From Pontibacter sp. E15-1 (lineage in GTDB: Bacteria > Bacteroidota > Bacteroidia > Cytophagales > Hymenobacteraceae): a DNA stretch of 64,000 nt. A program made the position numbers and the translations under genes. The notes below the pieces were generated by a model that did not search any database, was not told the DNA's origin, and saw nothing but the letters and a program-made list of their open reading frames with translations. This document shows positions 19,375 to 27,576 of this stretch, piece by piece. Position 1 is the first letter of the stretch, and each line of letters starts with the position of its first letter. Location: the NCBI RefSeq assembly GCF_022601975.1, contig NZ_JAKVIR010000003.1:62001-126000 (forward strand), read 5' to 3'.

Positions 19375-19419
19375 AAAAAGAAGAGGAGCCTTTCGATTAG
19401 AAAGGCTCCTCTTCTTTTT
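19375..19419. terminator. Bidirectional terminator after the AsmA-like gene
   Basis: A perfect 20-bp stem (19375-19394 with 19400-19419, loop GATTA) that begins with five A and ends with five T. It sits between the convergent AsmA-like and DinB genes and can serve both. Confidence 0.93.
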
Positions 19420-19457
19420 AGTAAGTCGATATTGTCTTACCTCTAAAATCTAACGTC

Positions 19458-19934
19458 CTAGTATACTTGCCCCATCAGCTCGCGCACATACGTCACGTAG
19501 TCGGTGTTTGGGGGGGTATGGCCGTTTTTGCGCAGGTCGGTGGCCGTCTGCGCGCGGTGGTAGGTGGCATGGTTAAAGGCATGCGTCAGGATGTCGAGCA
19601 CGCGGGTGCTGTATTGGTTTCCGAGGCTGTTGCTGTAGTCGATCAGGCGGATAAACTCTGCCTCGTCGGCATTCTGCGCCAGCTCGGCTATTCTGTAGGA
19701 TGTGCTCTTGTGCAGTGCCTTCAGCTCCTCCAGGTTATGCTCCTGCCATACCTTCACAGGGCTTTCGGTGCCTGTGATGCGGGCTATCCAGATAGCCTGC
19801 GCGTTGAGCGCGTGGCTGAAGAGGCGGGCGGCGTTGTCCGGCACCTCTGGCAAGCTGCTGAACACATCCAGCATGGTTTGGTTTGCCCAGATATTGTATT
19901 CCGATAGGTTTTTCAGTACGTCGTTTCCAGTCAT
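19458..19934 (-). CDS. DinB family protein
   Basis: 158 residues, four-helix-bundle DinB/YfiT fold. Metal-ligand histidines are visible in the expected places: LFSHALNAQAIW (about 40), and the pair HAFNHATYHRAQT near residue 120. Members are nickel/zinc-dependent thiol transferases or of unknown role; many respond to DNA damage only by name. Its start is 2 bases from the stop of the upstream DUF6970-like gene, so they form a unit. Confidence 0.88.
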   Translation of the reverse strand: MTGNDVLKNLSEYNIWANQTMLDVFSSLPEVPDNAARLFSHALNAQAIWIARITGTESPVKVWQEHNLEELKALHKSTSYRIAELAQNADEAEFIRLIDYSNSLGNQYSTRVLDILTHAFNHATYHRAQTATDLRKNGHTPPNTDYVTYVRELMGQVY

Positions 19935-19936
19935 GG

Positions 19937-20332
19937 TTACTTTTGTTCTCGTTTATCTTCCCAAATTAAAGTTTCGTCTGTTCTTTTCTCGGCAAAGTCG
20001 GGGCAGCGGCCGTCTCCCCTGCCGGTTATACCCCCATCCGGCTCGCAGAGTATCTTGCCATACATGTCGTACACCTTGCTGGGTATGTCGCAGCAGCGGC
20101 CGGTCAGGTAGTATATCTCCTGGCCATTGTAGGTATAGCGGTAAATCTTAGCGGGTGGATTGGCGGTTTCGGCCTCCTGCAGCTCCTGGATCAACTGGTT
20201 GAGCCACGGAGCACCCTGCGCGTTGGCCGTGGCAGCTTCCGAGATCATCGGCGAGGTGCCCGGCTTGTAGGCAGGCAACCACAGGGTTACCAGCAGCGCC
20301 AGGGTAAGAATCGTGCCACCAGGTTTTGCCAT
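19937..20332 (-). CDS. DUF6970-like secreted protein
   Basis: 131 residues with a hydrophobic N-terminus (TILTLALLVTLWLP) that acts as a signal peptide or anchor. The mature part has the four-Cys pattern GRCCDIPSKVYDMYGKILC, followed by EPDGGITGRGDGRCPDF, which I associate with the DUF6970 family of Bacteroidota. The two cysteine pairs probably form disulfides in the periplasm. Nothing is known of its role. It is followed almost directly by the DinB gene. Confidence 0.7.
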   Translation of the reverse strand: MAKPGGTILTLALLVTLWLPAYKPGTSPMISEAATANAQGAPWLNQLIQELQEAETANPPAKIYRYTYNGQEIYYLTGRCCDIPSKVYDMYGKILCEPDGGITGRGDGRCPDFAEKRTDETLIWEDKREQK

Positions 20333-20388
20333 TTTGTTTATGTTTAGCTGGCAAAGATACTAAACGACTACTTATATATAAACTTTGC

Positions 20389-20772
20389 TTACAAACTGTT
20401 TACGAAGGATGCCCAATAAGGCACAAAAATTATCAGGCCAATCACCGCGGCGGTGATGGCCGCCATCAGCACGGCCCCCGCCGCCAGGTCTTTCGTTTTG
20501 CCTGCCAGCACGTGGTGCTCCGGCGACACCAGGTTTGTGAGCGTTTCGATGGACGTGTTGAAGATCTCCGCCATCCATACCAGCCCGATGCACAATGCCA
20601 GCATGCACCATTCCAGGCGCGTCACGTCGAACCAGTACCCCATGCCTGTCACCAACACGCTGGCGATAATGTGCAGATGCATGTTCTGTTCGCTGCGGAA
20701 AACGGCTGCGATCCCTTTGAAGGCAAACTTGAAGCTGTTGTAGCGGGAACTGAAGAAAGATGGTTGGGCCAT
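20389..20772 (-). CDS. dgkA: Diacylglycerol kinase / undecaprenol kinase family
   Basis: 127 residues from the Met at 20772 (AQPSFFSSRYNSFKFAFKG); codons farther upstream to 20985 look non-coding. Three transmembrane helices and the family motif EIFNTSIETLTNLVSPEHH ... KTKDLAAGAVLM are present. The Gram-positive-type enzymes phosphorylate undecaprenol, recycling the lipid carrier for cell-wall synthesis, and Bacteroidota copies resemble those as much as the E. coli DgkA. The exact substrate cannot be told from the sequence. Confidence 0.88.
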   Translation of the reverse strand: MAQPSFFSSRYNSFKFAFKGIAAVFRSEQNMHLHIIASVLVTGMGYWFDVTRLEWCMLALCIGLVWMAEIFNTSIETLTNLVSPEHHVLAGKTKDLAAGAVLMAAITAAVIGLIIFVPYWASFVNSL

Positions 20773-20947
20773 AATGACAGGTATGGGCAGGGCGAACGGT
20801 GGAAATCTATGTCGCTCAGTATGATGTATAAAGTGCAGGTAATGGAGCGCAGGTATACCGGTATAAGCCATGTTCAAAAAACCATATAAACGTGAGTGCG
20901 ATAAGTATCCGCAGGCGATTTGAGCAAAACCTTGTAGCAGATAGCAT

Positions 20948-21112
20948 CTACTGGTATGGCAGCCGCCACGTTTTATAGCTGGCATTCGGCTCCACGCCTG
21001 GGATAGCGGCCTTTTTAAGCTGGGATTTCCTGCTCAGCGCTGTGCTCCCTCCTTTCCACGCTGCGGCTGCCGCAGGTGCCAGGCCAAAAAGAAAACAGAC
21101 GCGTTTCCACAT
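20948..21112 (-). CDS. Possible small protein downstream of msrB
   Basis: An ATG frame of 54 codons that starts 17 bases past the msrB stop: MWKRVCFLFGLAPAAAA and then a basic stretch. The N-terminus could be a weak signal peptide. It matches no family I know, and nothing but position supports it. It may be the decayed end of a longer gene. The region 20773-21129 otherwise holds nothing I can recognise. Confidence 0.25.
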   Translation of the reverse strand: MWKRVCFLFGLAPAAAAAWKGGSTALSRKSQLKKAAIPGVEPNASYKTWRLPYQ

Positions 21113-21129
21113 CTGCTTTCTTTCCGGGT

Positions 21130-21534
21130 TTACTTCTCCAGATCTGACACAGGCACAAATTTCATCGACAGCGAGTTTACGCAGTGGCGCACGTTTTTGG
21201 GTGTCAGGTACTCTCCTTCAAACATGTGGCCCAGGTGCGCGCCGCAGTTGGCGCAAACTATCTCGGTGCGGCTGCCGTCGGCATCCGGCACGCGCTTCAC
21301 GGCACCGGTTATCTCGTCATCAAAGCTTGGCCAGCCGCAGTGCGACTCAAACTTGTACTCTGAGGTATACAGCGGGTTGTTACAACGCCTGCACAGGTAT
21401 ACCCCCTCTGCTTTGTTATACTCATACTCCCCTGTACCCGGACGCTCGGTGCCTTTGTTTACAATAATGCGGGCCTCCTCTGGAGTAAGTTTGTTGTATT
21501 CGGATGGGTCTTTCGCTATTTTCATGGATTTCAT
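21130..21534 (-). CDS. msrB: Peptide-methionine (R)-S-oxide reductase MsrB
   Basis: Repairs oxidised methionine (R epimer) in proteins. All MsrB marks are present in 134 residues: two zinc CxxC pairs (CRRC and CANC), [15 protein letters not shown], and the catalytic Cys in [11 protein letters not shown]. The usual recycling Cys is not obvious; thioredoxin may reduce it through another route. Either of two close Met codons (21534 or 21522) could start it. Confidence 0.95.
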   Translation of the reverse strand: MKSMKIAKDPSEYNKLTPEEARIIVNKGTERPGTGEYEYNKAEGVYLCRRCNNPLYTSEYKFESHCGWPSFDDEITGAVKRVPDADGSRTEIVCANCGAHLGHMFEGEYLTPKNVRHCVNSLSMKFVPVSDLEK

Positions 21535-21629
21535 GTTTTATGCTGATGCTATTTACCTGTATAAACCGGCAAACGGCCCTAAGGGTTTGCCAAAACAACA
21601 TGGCGCAACAGAAACGGCGCAGCGGGTGC

Positions 21630-21842
21630 CTATGCCTTTTTCAGAAACTCAGTCTTTAGCACCACGGTGCTTTTGCCCACACGACACTCCACCTCATTCA
21701 GGCTGCCCGTCAGGCGAATGTTCTTGACCACGTTGCCGCGCTTTAAAATGGTTGTCATCCCCTTTACTTTCAAATCCTTTACCACGTGCACGGAGTCGCC
21801 ATCCTGCAGCACGTTGCCGTTGCTGTCTTTTGTATCCATCAT
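21630..21842 (-). CDS. PhnA/YjdM C-terminal-domain protein
   Basis: 70 residues that correspond to the C-terminal domain of PhnA (YjdM): DSNGNVLQDGDSVHVVKDLKVKG, TILKRGN and KNIRL, an SH3-like beta barrel. Full PhnA proteins carry an N-terminal zinc ribbon that is absent here; the short version is common in Bacteroidota. Despite the name, a role in alkylphosphonate use is not established. Monocistronic by position. Confidence 0.85.
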   Translation of the reverse strand: MMDTKDSNGNVLQDGDSVHVVKDLKVKGMTTILKRGNVVKNIRLTGSLNEVECRVGKSTVVLKTEFLKKA

Positions 21843-21931
21843 TTTGATTGTTAGTAAGCCAAATATACCGTTTTTAGAGGAAAGGGAGACTCAGCAGCTT
21901 TCTTATGGTTCTCTGGTCAGGTAGGGCGGCG

Positions 21932-22909
21932 CTATTGGGTCGGTTTGCGCCACTTGGCGCTTATCCAGGCTTGCTGCTGTTCCGGCGAGAGAAAGGTCCA
22001 GGCCACGATGCGGCTGATCTTGTTGCCGTGGGCCATTGGTATGGTTCTCACGTCTGCGGCACCCGCTTTTGTCAGGGCGTTGTAGGCTCCTTTCAGGTTG
22101 GTTTGTTTCGAGATGAGGGTGGAGAACCAGAGGCAGGAAGCGGCGAATTGCTTGCTCTGGTAAATCATGTCGTTCACAAAGCGGCTCTCCCCGCCTGCGC
22201 ACCACAACTCAGCTTTCTGGCCGCCAAAGTTCAGCACTGGCTTTGCGGTTTTCTTTTGCTGAAGGTTGCCCAGTTTGCGCAGTGAGCCTGCCTGCGCCTC
22301 TGCCAGCGACGCATGGAAGGGTGGGTTACAAACCGTCAGGTCGATGCGCTCGCCGGGCTGTAGCATGCCCCGGAAAATGTCCTTGGGGTTCTGCTGCAAC
22401 CGCAATTTCACGCTGCTTTTCAGGGTCGGGTTGGCGTCAATAATTCTCTGTGAAGAGGCGATGGAGACCGGGTCGATGTCTGCCCCGATAAACGACCAGC
22501 CATACTCCCGGTTACCGATGATGGGGTATACACAGCTTGCGCCCACGCCCACATCGAGGCACGTGATGCCGCGGCCCTCCGGAATCATACCCTTGTTGGC
22601 GCTGCCCAGTAAGTCGGCCACGTGGTGGATGTAATCGGCCCTGCCGGGGATGGGCGGACACAGGTAGCCCGCTGGTATGTCCCAGTGTTTGACGCCATAG
22701 AAGTGCGCCAAAAGGGCTTTGTTGAGTGTTTTTACCGCCTGCGGGTCGAAGAAATTAACGGAGGCATCGTTATAGGCATTCACCGTCACGAAAGGGCCTA
22801 ACGCGGGGCAGCTCTTTATGAGTTTCGGGAAATCGTAGCGTTCCCGGTGCCTGTTTCTGGGGTGTAAACCAGCTTTTTCTTTCGGGTATGATTTCTTCTG
22901 ATGCGCCAT
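21932..22909 (-). CDS. rlmF: 23S rRNA (adenine(1618)-N6)-methyltransferase RlmF
   Basis: 325 residues; methylates A1618 in 23S rRNA using SAM. Signatures: the opening [19 protein letters not shown] motif [16 protein letters not shown], acidic [10 protein letters not shown], and the N6-adenine catalytic motif CNPPFHAS. The basic C-terminus fits RNA binding. Start at 22909 gives the normal length. Confidence 0.95.
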   Translation of the reverse strand: MAHQKKSYPKEKAGLHPRNRHRERYDFPKLIKSCPALGPFVTVNAYNDASVNFFDPQAVKTLNKALLAHFYGVKHWDIPAGYLCPPIPGRADYIHHVADLLGSANKGMIPEGRGITCLDVGVGASCVYPIIGNREYGWSFIGADIDPVSIASSQRIIDANPTLKSSVKLRLQQNPKDIFRGMLQPGERIDLTVCNPPFHASLAEAQAGSLRKLGNLQQKKTAKPVLNFGGQKAELWCAGGESRFVNDMIYQSKQFAASCLWFSTLISKQTNLKGAYNALTKAGAADVRTIPMAHGNKISRIVAWTFLSPEQQQAWISAKWRKPTQ

Positions 22910-23209
22910 ATATCGAATGGCAAGTTACAAAGTTGCTCCAAGTAAAGCCACAAAATGCGCTTGTGGGTATGTTGGCCTCAGCAGTCTGCCATACCCCAAA
23001 CCCCGCCCAACCAACTTTTCAAACAGCTTTGCTGGAGAAGCATGGGTATACAGCAACGTTCAGGGTGTGTCTACAAACACTGGCGCAAGCGTCCGCTTGT
23101 GCCTCCATGTGATGTGCAGGTAAGATTGCATGAGAAGGCACAAGCGGACGCTTGCGCCATAAACAGTCTTTGTTTTGCTGGTACAAGCACTTCAAATTTC
23201 CTGCAGGGG
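22910..23209. other. Intergenic region with REPIN-like copy 2
   Basis: 300 bases between rlmF and the DUF4153 gene. Apart from the repeat element at 23072-23162, nothing coding or structural stands out. Confidence 0.6.
23072..23162 (-). repeat. REPIN-like element, copy 2 (inverted)
   Basis: Arms CAAGCGTCCGCTTG (23086-23099) and CAAGCGGACGCTTG (23141-23154), outer span 69 bp. The flank TACAAACACTGGCG on the left is the reverse complement of the right flank of copies 1 and 3, and the right flank ends in CCATA, matching the TATGG of their left flanks. So this copy lies in the opposite orientation. Confidence 0.82.
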
Positions 23210-24454
23210 TTACTTAAAGCCAAAAATCACCGGGAATAAAAAGACCACGACCATAGCCCAAATGCTATAAACAGGCAGAAATGTGGCAATAGATCTGCCA
23301 ACGGCTGCAATATCAGATTTGTTTGTGAGAGACCGGAAAAGCAGGAAGGCTATAAAGAGCAGGTTCAGCAGCATCAGCAAATTGCCGCCCAGCACAGCCA
23401 GCCTGTTTGGCGTAATGCCCCATTCCGATATCCTGAATACAATAGCTGACAGCGCAATGCCATTTACAAGTATAGTTACCGCTGATAAAAGGAAAAGCAC
23501 CCAGGTGGCTGTGGTGTTTCCGGTTGTTTTGGCGCTTTCTGCCACCGAAAAGAAAACAATGGCCATCACCCCGATCAGCAGTAAATTGAAGATAATCAGG
23601 AACTCCCGGTCGTTGTAAGGGTCTTTGCCAGAGTAGTAGATGGCGACTAGGTAAACGACAAGCATTATCAATACCAGCGGGCTAAAGATTTTGGCGATTA
23701 CCGGCGAGACCTTATTCACTAGCTGCGGATTGGTCTGGGTCAGGTACGTGCCAACGATAGGCGCTGAAGCCAGCCCGAAAACGCCAATGTATTCGAAATA
23801 AAACTTCTCAATCTGAAAGCCGATCAACGAGAATAGTCCGATCGTGAGCCCTGTCATTATACCACCGGCGATCAGGATAAGCGTTGTCATCACAATCAGG
23901 TCGCCGTTATACCTTAAAAACTCGAGGCGTTTGTCAGTGTCTGTTAGGTTGTTTCCTACAAAAGCAGCGCCCAACAGTACCCATAGCAGCAAAGGCAAGT
24001 GGATACAGGCCAGTAGCAACGTGTCGCTTTTAGTGGAATCTGGCAGGGCGTTGATATAGACAAGCGAAACTAGCAGTACCGCACAGATCACCGCTATGTG
24101 CTTTGGGTGCAGGTTGTTTTTCCAGGCGAAGTAAGCCGTCAGGAGTGGCAGAAAGATGAAGCCTGCATTTCTGGGATAAAAGAAAAGTTCGTCGATCGGG
24201 AACATGCCCGGTATTTTGGCAATAAAGCCTGCCACGAGCCCGGCAAGAACCACAAATAATAACTCCCTGCCCGTTCCCCAGTTAATCTCATCCGTTTCAT
24301 AACTCAGCCTTTCGTTCCAGAAATCAGCGAGTGCGTTGCCCTTCAGTTCCGGATAGAGGGCGATGAACTCCCGCTTGAAAGGCACTTTGTTGCCGCGGTA
24401 TAGCTTTTCAAGGTGGCCGGGTTCATTTAGATGGGCGCGTATTTCGTCTTTCAT
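23210..24454 (-). CDS. DUF4153-like multi-spanning membrane protein
   Basis: 414 residues from the Met at 24454 (KDEIRAHLNEPGHLEKLYRG). A cytoplasmic N-terminal part of about 65 residues is followed by about 11 transmembrane helices. The layout and wording fit the DUF4153 family, whose members are often coupled to small regulators or sensor genes. It starts 11 bases after the stop of the small membrane protein gene and probably shares a promoter with it. The operator-like palindrome at 24911-24927 lies upstream of that pair. Function is not known. Confidence 0.78.
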   Translation of the reverse strand: MKDEIRAHLNEPGHLEKLYRGNKVPFKREFIALYPELKGNALADFWNERLSYETDEINWGTGRELLFVVLAGLVAGFIAKIPGMFPIDELFFYPRNAGFIFLPLLTAYFAWKNNLHPKHIAVICAVLLVSLVYINALPDSTKSDTLLLACIHLPLLLWVLLGAAFVGNNLTDTDKRLEFLRYNGDLIVMTTLILIAGGIMTGLTIGLFSLIGFQIEKFYFEYIGVFGLASAPIVGTYLTQTNPQLVNKVSPVIAKIFSPLVLIMLVVYLVAIYYSGKDPYNDREFLIIFNLLLIGVMAIVFFSVAESAKTTGNTTATWVLFLLSAVTILVNGIALSAIVFRISEWGITPNRLAVLGGNLLMLLNLLFIAFLLFRSLTNKSDIAAVGRSIATFLPVYSIWAMVVVFLFPVIFGFK

Positions 24455-24465
24455 GGCTTTACTGT

Positions 24466-24756
24466 CTAACTGCCGGCAAACGGTGTCCCGAAGATGCCGA
24501 CGGCGAGTTCTGCCCAAATAAGGAAGAGCGCGACCAGCACGACTGCAATAATGCCAATCCGGTAGTCCTTGTTGTGTACCGTCCTCAATACAAGCTCACA
24601 CACAAGGCCAGTGCCGAGCAGCAGGACACCCATGACCACAAAATCAGACAGCGTCCAGGTCACCTCATCCGTGAACTGCATCGCTGTTAGAGGAATAAGC
24701 AATAGAAGCGCTGCTCCGAGCTCAATGGCGATAAGTCTTTTGGTTTGCATAATCAT
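24466..24756 (-). CDS. Small membrane protein
   Basis: 96 residues with three predicted transmembrane helices (LIAIELGAALLLLIPLTAMQF, FVVMGVLLLGTGLVCELVLR, IGIIAVVLVALFLIWAELAV, each shortened here to its core). The layout is like small integral membrane subunits that precede DUF4153 genes. No catalytic motif. It is the first gene of the two-gene unit 24756-23210; the likely control site is the palindrome 155 bases upstream. Confidence 0.72.
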   Translation of the reverse strand: MIMQTKRLIAIELGAALLLLIPLTAMQFTDEVTWTLSDFVVMGVLLLGTGLVCELVLRTVHNKDYRIGIIAVVLVALFLIWAELAVGIFGTPFAGS

Positions 24757-24910
24757 AATTTTTCTGTTTATAATTGACGGTTATATGTATGGTAATTGGT
24801 GTGTTATAAATCAATCCTCCTGTCTTTTCGAATAAGTTGGCTATTATTGTTTTGTTATAAATGATTCAGGTATAGGCGGAATCAAGCATTTAAAAGATGT
24901 TTTTTAAAGT

Positions 24911-24927
24911 ACTTTGAAATGCAAAGT
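24911..24927. promoter_or_regulatory. Operator-like palindrome, copy A
   Basis: ACTTTG-N5-CAAAGT, preceded by AAAGT so that AAAGTACTTTG forms a second overlapping palindrome. The same 17-bp design stands at 25899-25915. Copy A lies between the regulator gene stop and the start of the small membrane protein gene, both on the minus strand. Confidence 0.65.
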
Positions 24928-24944
24928 TTAGGTATAAAAAAATA

Positions 24945-25253
24945 TCATTTGTATTTCCTGTTACTTAAAATAAGCTGCTCCAGTGCATTTAAATGGCTGT
25001 TGAACGCCTCGCGGCCAGTCTCGCTGGCATAATAAGTCGTGTTTGGTTTACGGCCTACAAACTGCTTTTCTACGCGCAGGTATTCTGCTTCTTCCAATGC
25101 GCGAAGGTGGCTGGCCAGGTTTCCGTCTGTAAGTTGCAGCGTGTCTTTCAGGGTGTTAAAGTCTACCTTCTCTTCCACCATCAGCACCGACATAATGCCT
25201 AAGCGTGCCCTGCTTTCGAAGGCTTTATTTATATTTCCGAGATACTCTTTCAC
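24945..25253 (-). CDS. Winged-helix transcriptional regulator
   Basis: 102 residues if started at the GTG at 25253, directly after the stop of the upstream membrane-protein gene; a start farther upstream would overlap that gene by over 100 bases. The domain is the ArsR/MarR-like winged helix (HTH_34 type): LGIMSVLMVEEKVDFNTLKDTL, recognition helix TDGNLASHLRALEEAEYL, and wing VGRKPNTTYYA. No metal-binding Cys are present, so it is not a metal sensor of ArsR type. It is cotranscribed with a membrane protein, as these regulators often are, and two matching palindromes flank the unit. Confidence 0.85.
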   Translation of the reverse strand: MKEYLGNINKAFESRARLGIMSVLMVEEKVDFNTLKDTLQLTDGNLASHLRALEEAEYLRVEKQFVGRKPNTTYYASETGREAFNSHLNALEQLILSNRKYK

Positions 25254-25260
25254 GGGCGTG

Positions 25261-25890
25261 CTAGCGTTCGTATTTGAAATACACCAGCGTGCCATACACG
25301 ATGTGCAGCACCCCAAAACCCACTGTCCAGGCCAATAAACCATACCCCACAAAAAAGCTGGCAAGCAAGCCAAGTATAATTTCGAATATGCCCAGATACC
25401 GGATATCGTTTAGGGTATACTTGCTGGCATTTAATAAAGCGCAACCATAAAAAATAAGCATTGCTGGCGCGACCAGGTATGGCAGGTTGTGGTAGATCAG
25501 TACTGCGCAAAAAATGCCGCCTGCCGCCAACGGTATAAACAGGTTTACCAGCATCCTTTCCGTCTTGCTGTCCCAAACCCGATGGTTGGATTTGCGGGCG
25601 TTGCGTGTGGTAAAATAAATAGCCGAACAAAGTGCAAGTATAAACACAAGTGCGGCCACCGAAATCAGAAACAAGATGGATTCTCTTGTCAGGTTAAGGC
25701 CTACGCCTACGCCCTGCTTGTAGTTTATGGTATGCGTAACCAGGTACCATTTTACAACAGCCGCACCTATAAGCGCCGAAACTCCGGCGGCTACCCCTGA
25801 AAGCCCGCTGAGCGAGATAAACCGGGAAGAACGATCCATGATGTTACGGATCTCGTGCAGGGTGGCTAACTGTTCTTGCTGCTGACTCAT
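25261..25890 (-). CDS. Membrane protein paired with the winged-helix regulator
   Basis: 209 residues. A short amphipathic N-terminus (EIRNIMDRSSRFISLSGLSG) precedes about six transmembrane helices in pairs. The family is common in Bacteroidota in front of a small winged-helix regulator gene; no enzymatic motif is seen. It may sense membrane state for the regulator, which is inference from pairing only. The palindrome at 25899-25915 is immediately upstream of the ATG. Confidence 0.75.
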   Translation of the reverse strand: MSQQQEQLATLHEIRNIMDRSSRFISLSGLSGVAAGVSALIGAAVVKWYLVTHTINYKQGVGVGLNLTRESILFLISVAALVFILALCSAIYFTTRNARKSNHRVWDSKTERMLVNLFIPLAAGGIFCAVLIYHNLPYLVAPAMLIFYGCALLNASKYTLNDIRYLGIFEIILGLLASFFVGYGLLAWTVGFGVLHIVYGTLVYFKYER

Positions 25891-25898
25891 GTTAAAGT

Positions 25899-25915
25899 AC
25901 TTTGAGTTTCAAAGT
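25899..25915. promoter_or_regulatory. Operator-like palindrome, copy B
   Basis: ACTTTG-N5-CAAAGT, again preceded by AAAGT, located 8 bases upstream of the membrane-protein ATG at 25890. With copy A it brackets the regulator operon; binding here would block transcription or initiation of that operon. Confidence 0.7.
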
Positions 25916-26250
25916 TAATAAAGCTTTACGTAAAGTCGAATAGTTAGCATAAAATATTTGGTCGTTTTTAAAAAAGATAGTTAAAAAAAGCTGACGGTTG
26001 CGGCCATATGATGGGCTTCCTTTTCCTGAGAAGAGGGCTGATTCATTCTACTACTTTTGTCATCTTGAAAGGATTTTGGTAGCTAGTAGCATCAGCTTAG
26101 CCTCCCTTCTACCAAGTTTCTTTACAGAATGACAGATAGGTTTGACTCTGGTATAGTTTGAATGAAACGGCCCTTTTCCTGAGAAGGTAATTGGTTGTAG
26201 GCGGCAAGAGAATAAGACAGGATACGCAATAAACCGATTAGCCTTAACCT
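25916..26250. other. Intergenic region with one inverted-repeat element
   Basis: About 335 bases. It contains the TGTCAT-ended inverted repeat (26058-26134) and two copies of CTTTTCCTGAGAAG (near 26023 and 26173). I see no gene. Confidence 0.55.
26058..26134. repeat. TGTCAT-ended inverted-repeat element
   Basis: A left arm of 24 bases (26058-26081, TGTCATCTTGAAAGGATTTT then GGTA) and a right arm of 25 (26110-26134) are imperfect reverse complements, around a 28-base centre. The end TGTCATYCTG is typical of dispersed intergenic palindromes that I recall from Hymenobacteraceae and relatives. Only one copy lies in this window. Confidence 0.6.
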
Positions 26251-26571
26251 TTAGGCTTCTGACTCGAATAAGATGAGCTCGATAAACTTCCCCCTTTCGA
26301 TCATAACCTTATGCCTGGCGGCCTCTCCTTTCCCGATCCATAGTCCATCCCCTTTTTTGTAATGCTGGCGTGTGCCGTTAAAATCGATGTCCATTTCGCC
26401 GTCCAGCACATACCCCACATGGCCCTTTGCGCACCACTCCTCCTCCACAAAATCATCTGAGAACCGCAGCAGCCGCATTCTGTTTTTGCCATCGGTATAA
26501 ATTTTCTGGGCCACGCCGGTAGCGGGTTTTTCCCAGGGTATATGCGCGAAATCAATGTGAGGGTCTGTCAT
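26251..26571 (-). CDS. Cupin-domain protein
   Basis: 106 residues, a single cupin barrel: GHVGYVLDGEMDIDFNG forms motif 1 and GDGLWIGKGEAARHKV forms motif 2, with His retained in each. Small single-domain cupins bind a metal and may act as isomerases, dioxygenases or sensors; the substrate cannot be told. It is followed by no gene for 1.8 kb downstream on its strand other than the regulator operon, and is preceded by a VOC-family gene 34 bases upstream, so the two may be one unit. Confidence 0.82.
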   Translation of the reverse strand: MTDPHIDFAHIPWEKPATGVAQKIYTDGKNRMRLLRFSDDFVEEEWCAKGHVGYVLDGEMDIDFNGTRQHYKKGDGLWIGKGEAARHKVMIERGKFIELILFESEA

Positions 26572-26605
26572 GTTAGTGCTGTTAGCTGTTACAAGCTACA
26601 AAGAT

Positions 26606-27121
26606 TTACTTGGCATACGCCCCGGAAGAGTACGTTAACTCATAACTATGCGTGTAAATCTCAAAAACGATTCCGAACGGGTCTTCTACATAGCACATTT
26701 TGTAAGGCTTTTCCTTAGGGTAGTATTCCCTGATCGGCATGCGTTGTTTGCCTCCTGAAGCCACGATTTTGGCAAGCAGTGCTTCAATGTTTGGGTCCTG
26801 TATACAGAAATGGAAAAGGCCGGTGTTGAAAGGATTGAAGGCTGGGGCTTCCTTAATGCCATGCGGAAATGAAAACAGCTCGATGCCGATGCCCTCGGAA
26901 GTAGCCATGTGCGCGATTTCAAACTCCTCCCAGTCTTCCCCGAAAACATCGATACACATCTGCCCAATGGCAGTCTCTCTTTCCTTTTTCACCGTGGATG
27001 GTTCCATTATGACATACCAGCCCATCACATCAGCATAAAATTCAACGGCCTTTTTTATATCTGGTACAGTCAGTCCGATATGGGAAAATGATCTCGGGTA
27101 ATTTTCTTGCGTTCTCATCAT
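26606..27121 (-). CDS. VOC-family (glyoxalase/dioxygenase-like) protein
   Basis: 171 residues. The vicinal-oxygen-chelate beta-alpha-beta-beta-beta fold is visible twice: SFSHIGLTVPDIKKAVEFYAD at the N-terminus and TGLFHFCIQDPNIEALLAKI, closing with CYVEDPFGIVFEIYTHSYE, which provides the metal-binding Glu. The enzymes include lyases, isomerases and dioxygenases. It is divergent from the HxlR-type regulator gene, which may control it. Substrate unknown. Confidence 0.85.
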   Translation of the reverse strand: MMRTQENYPRSFSHIGLTVPDIKKAVEFYADVMGWYVIMEPSTVKKERETAIGQMCIDVFGEDWEEFEIAHMATSEGIGIELFSFPHGIKEAPAFNPFNTGLFHFCIQDPNIEALLAKIVASGGKQRMPIREYYPKEKPYKMCYVEDPFGIVFEIYTHSYELTYSSGAYAK

Positions 27122-27177
27122 AATTCAAGTATTAAGTGCTCAAAATAGCAGTATATTAAACTCTTATACAATAACTT

Positions 27178-27187
27178 ACTTAAAAGT
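27178..27187. promoter_or_regulatory. Possible HxlR operator
   Basis: ACTTAAAAGT (ACTT-AA-AAGT), in the 122-base gap between the divergent VOC and HxlR-type genes. HxlR-family repressors bind short palindromes of this AGT/ACT kind. The site is short and chance is not excluded. Confidence 0.3.
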
Positions 27188-27243
27188 GCTTTAGGTTACT
27201 AACGGAGTTATTTGTTGATAATGAGTTGATTACAGAAAAAGAT

Positions 27244-27555
27244 ATGCGTCAAGAAGATTGCCCGCTCCACTATACCATGAACCTGATTGGCACTAAATGG
27301 AAGCCGCTGATTTTATTTCACTTGCTTAAAGGCCCGTTACGATCTGGGGTGCTAAAGGAGAGTGTTCCGGAGATTTCCAATAAAATGTTTACCCAAACAG
27401 TGAGAGAATTAGAAAAGGATGGCCTCATTAGCAGAAAGGTATTTCCTGAGGTTCCGCCGAAGGTAGAGTATGAGCTAACTGAAACCGGAAAATCGCTGGA
27501 AGCAATTCTGCTCAGTTTGGATGCCTGGGGAACTGAAATGGCAGCGCGTATTTAA
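27244..27555 (+). CDS. HxlR-family transcriptional regulator
   Basis: About 103 residues with the classical HxlR start CPLHYTMNLIGTKWKPLILFHL, recognition helix SGVLKESVPEISNKMFTQTVRELE, and wing KVEYELTETGKSLEAI. A TTG at 27226 in the same frame would add 6 residues; the ATG at 27244 is preferred because it gives the family-typical N-terminus. HxlR regulators respond to aldehydes, quinones or redox change and often sit opposite the gene they control, here the VOC enzyme. Confidence 0.9.
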   Translation: MRQEDCPLHYTMNLIGTKWKPLILFHLLKGPLRSGVLKESVPEISNKMFTQTVRELEKDGLISRKVFPEVPPKVEYELTETGKSLEAILLSLDAWGTEMAARI

Positions 27556-27576
27556 CAGGTATAAATTCCTCGTGTC

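Noticed and set aside
25254..25373. Upstream start for the winged-helix regulator
   Set aside because: It would overlap the previous gene by over 100 bases and add a non-family N-terminus; the GTG at 25253 directly follows the previous stop.
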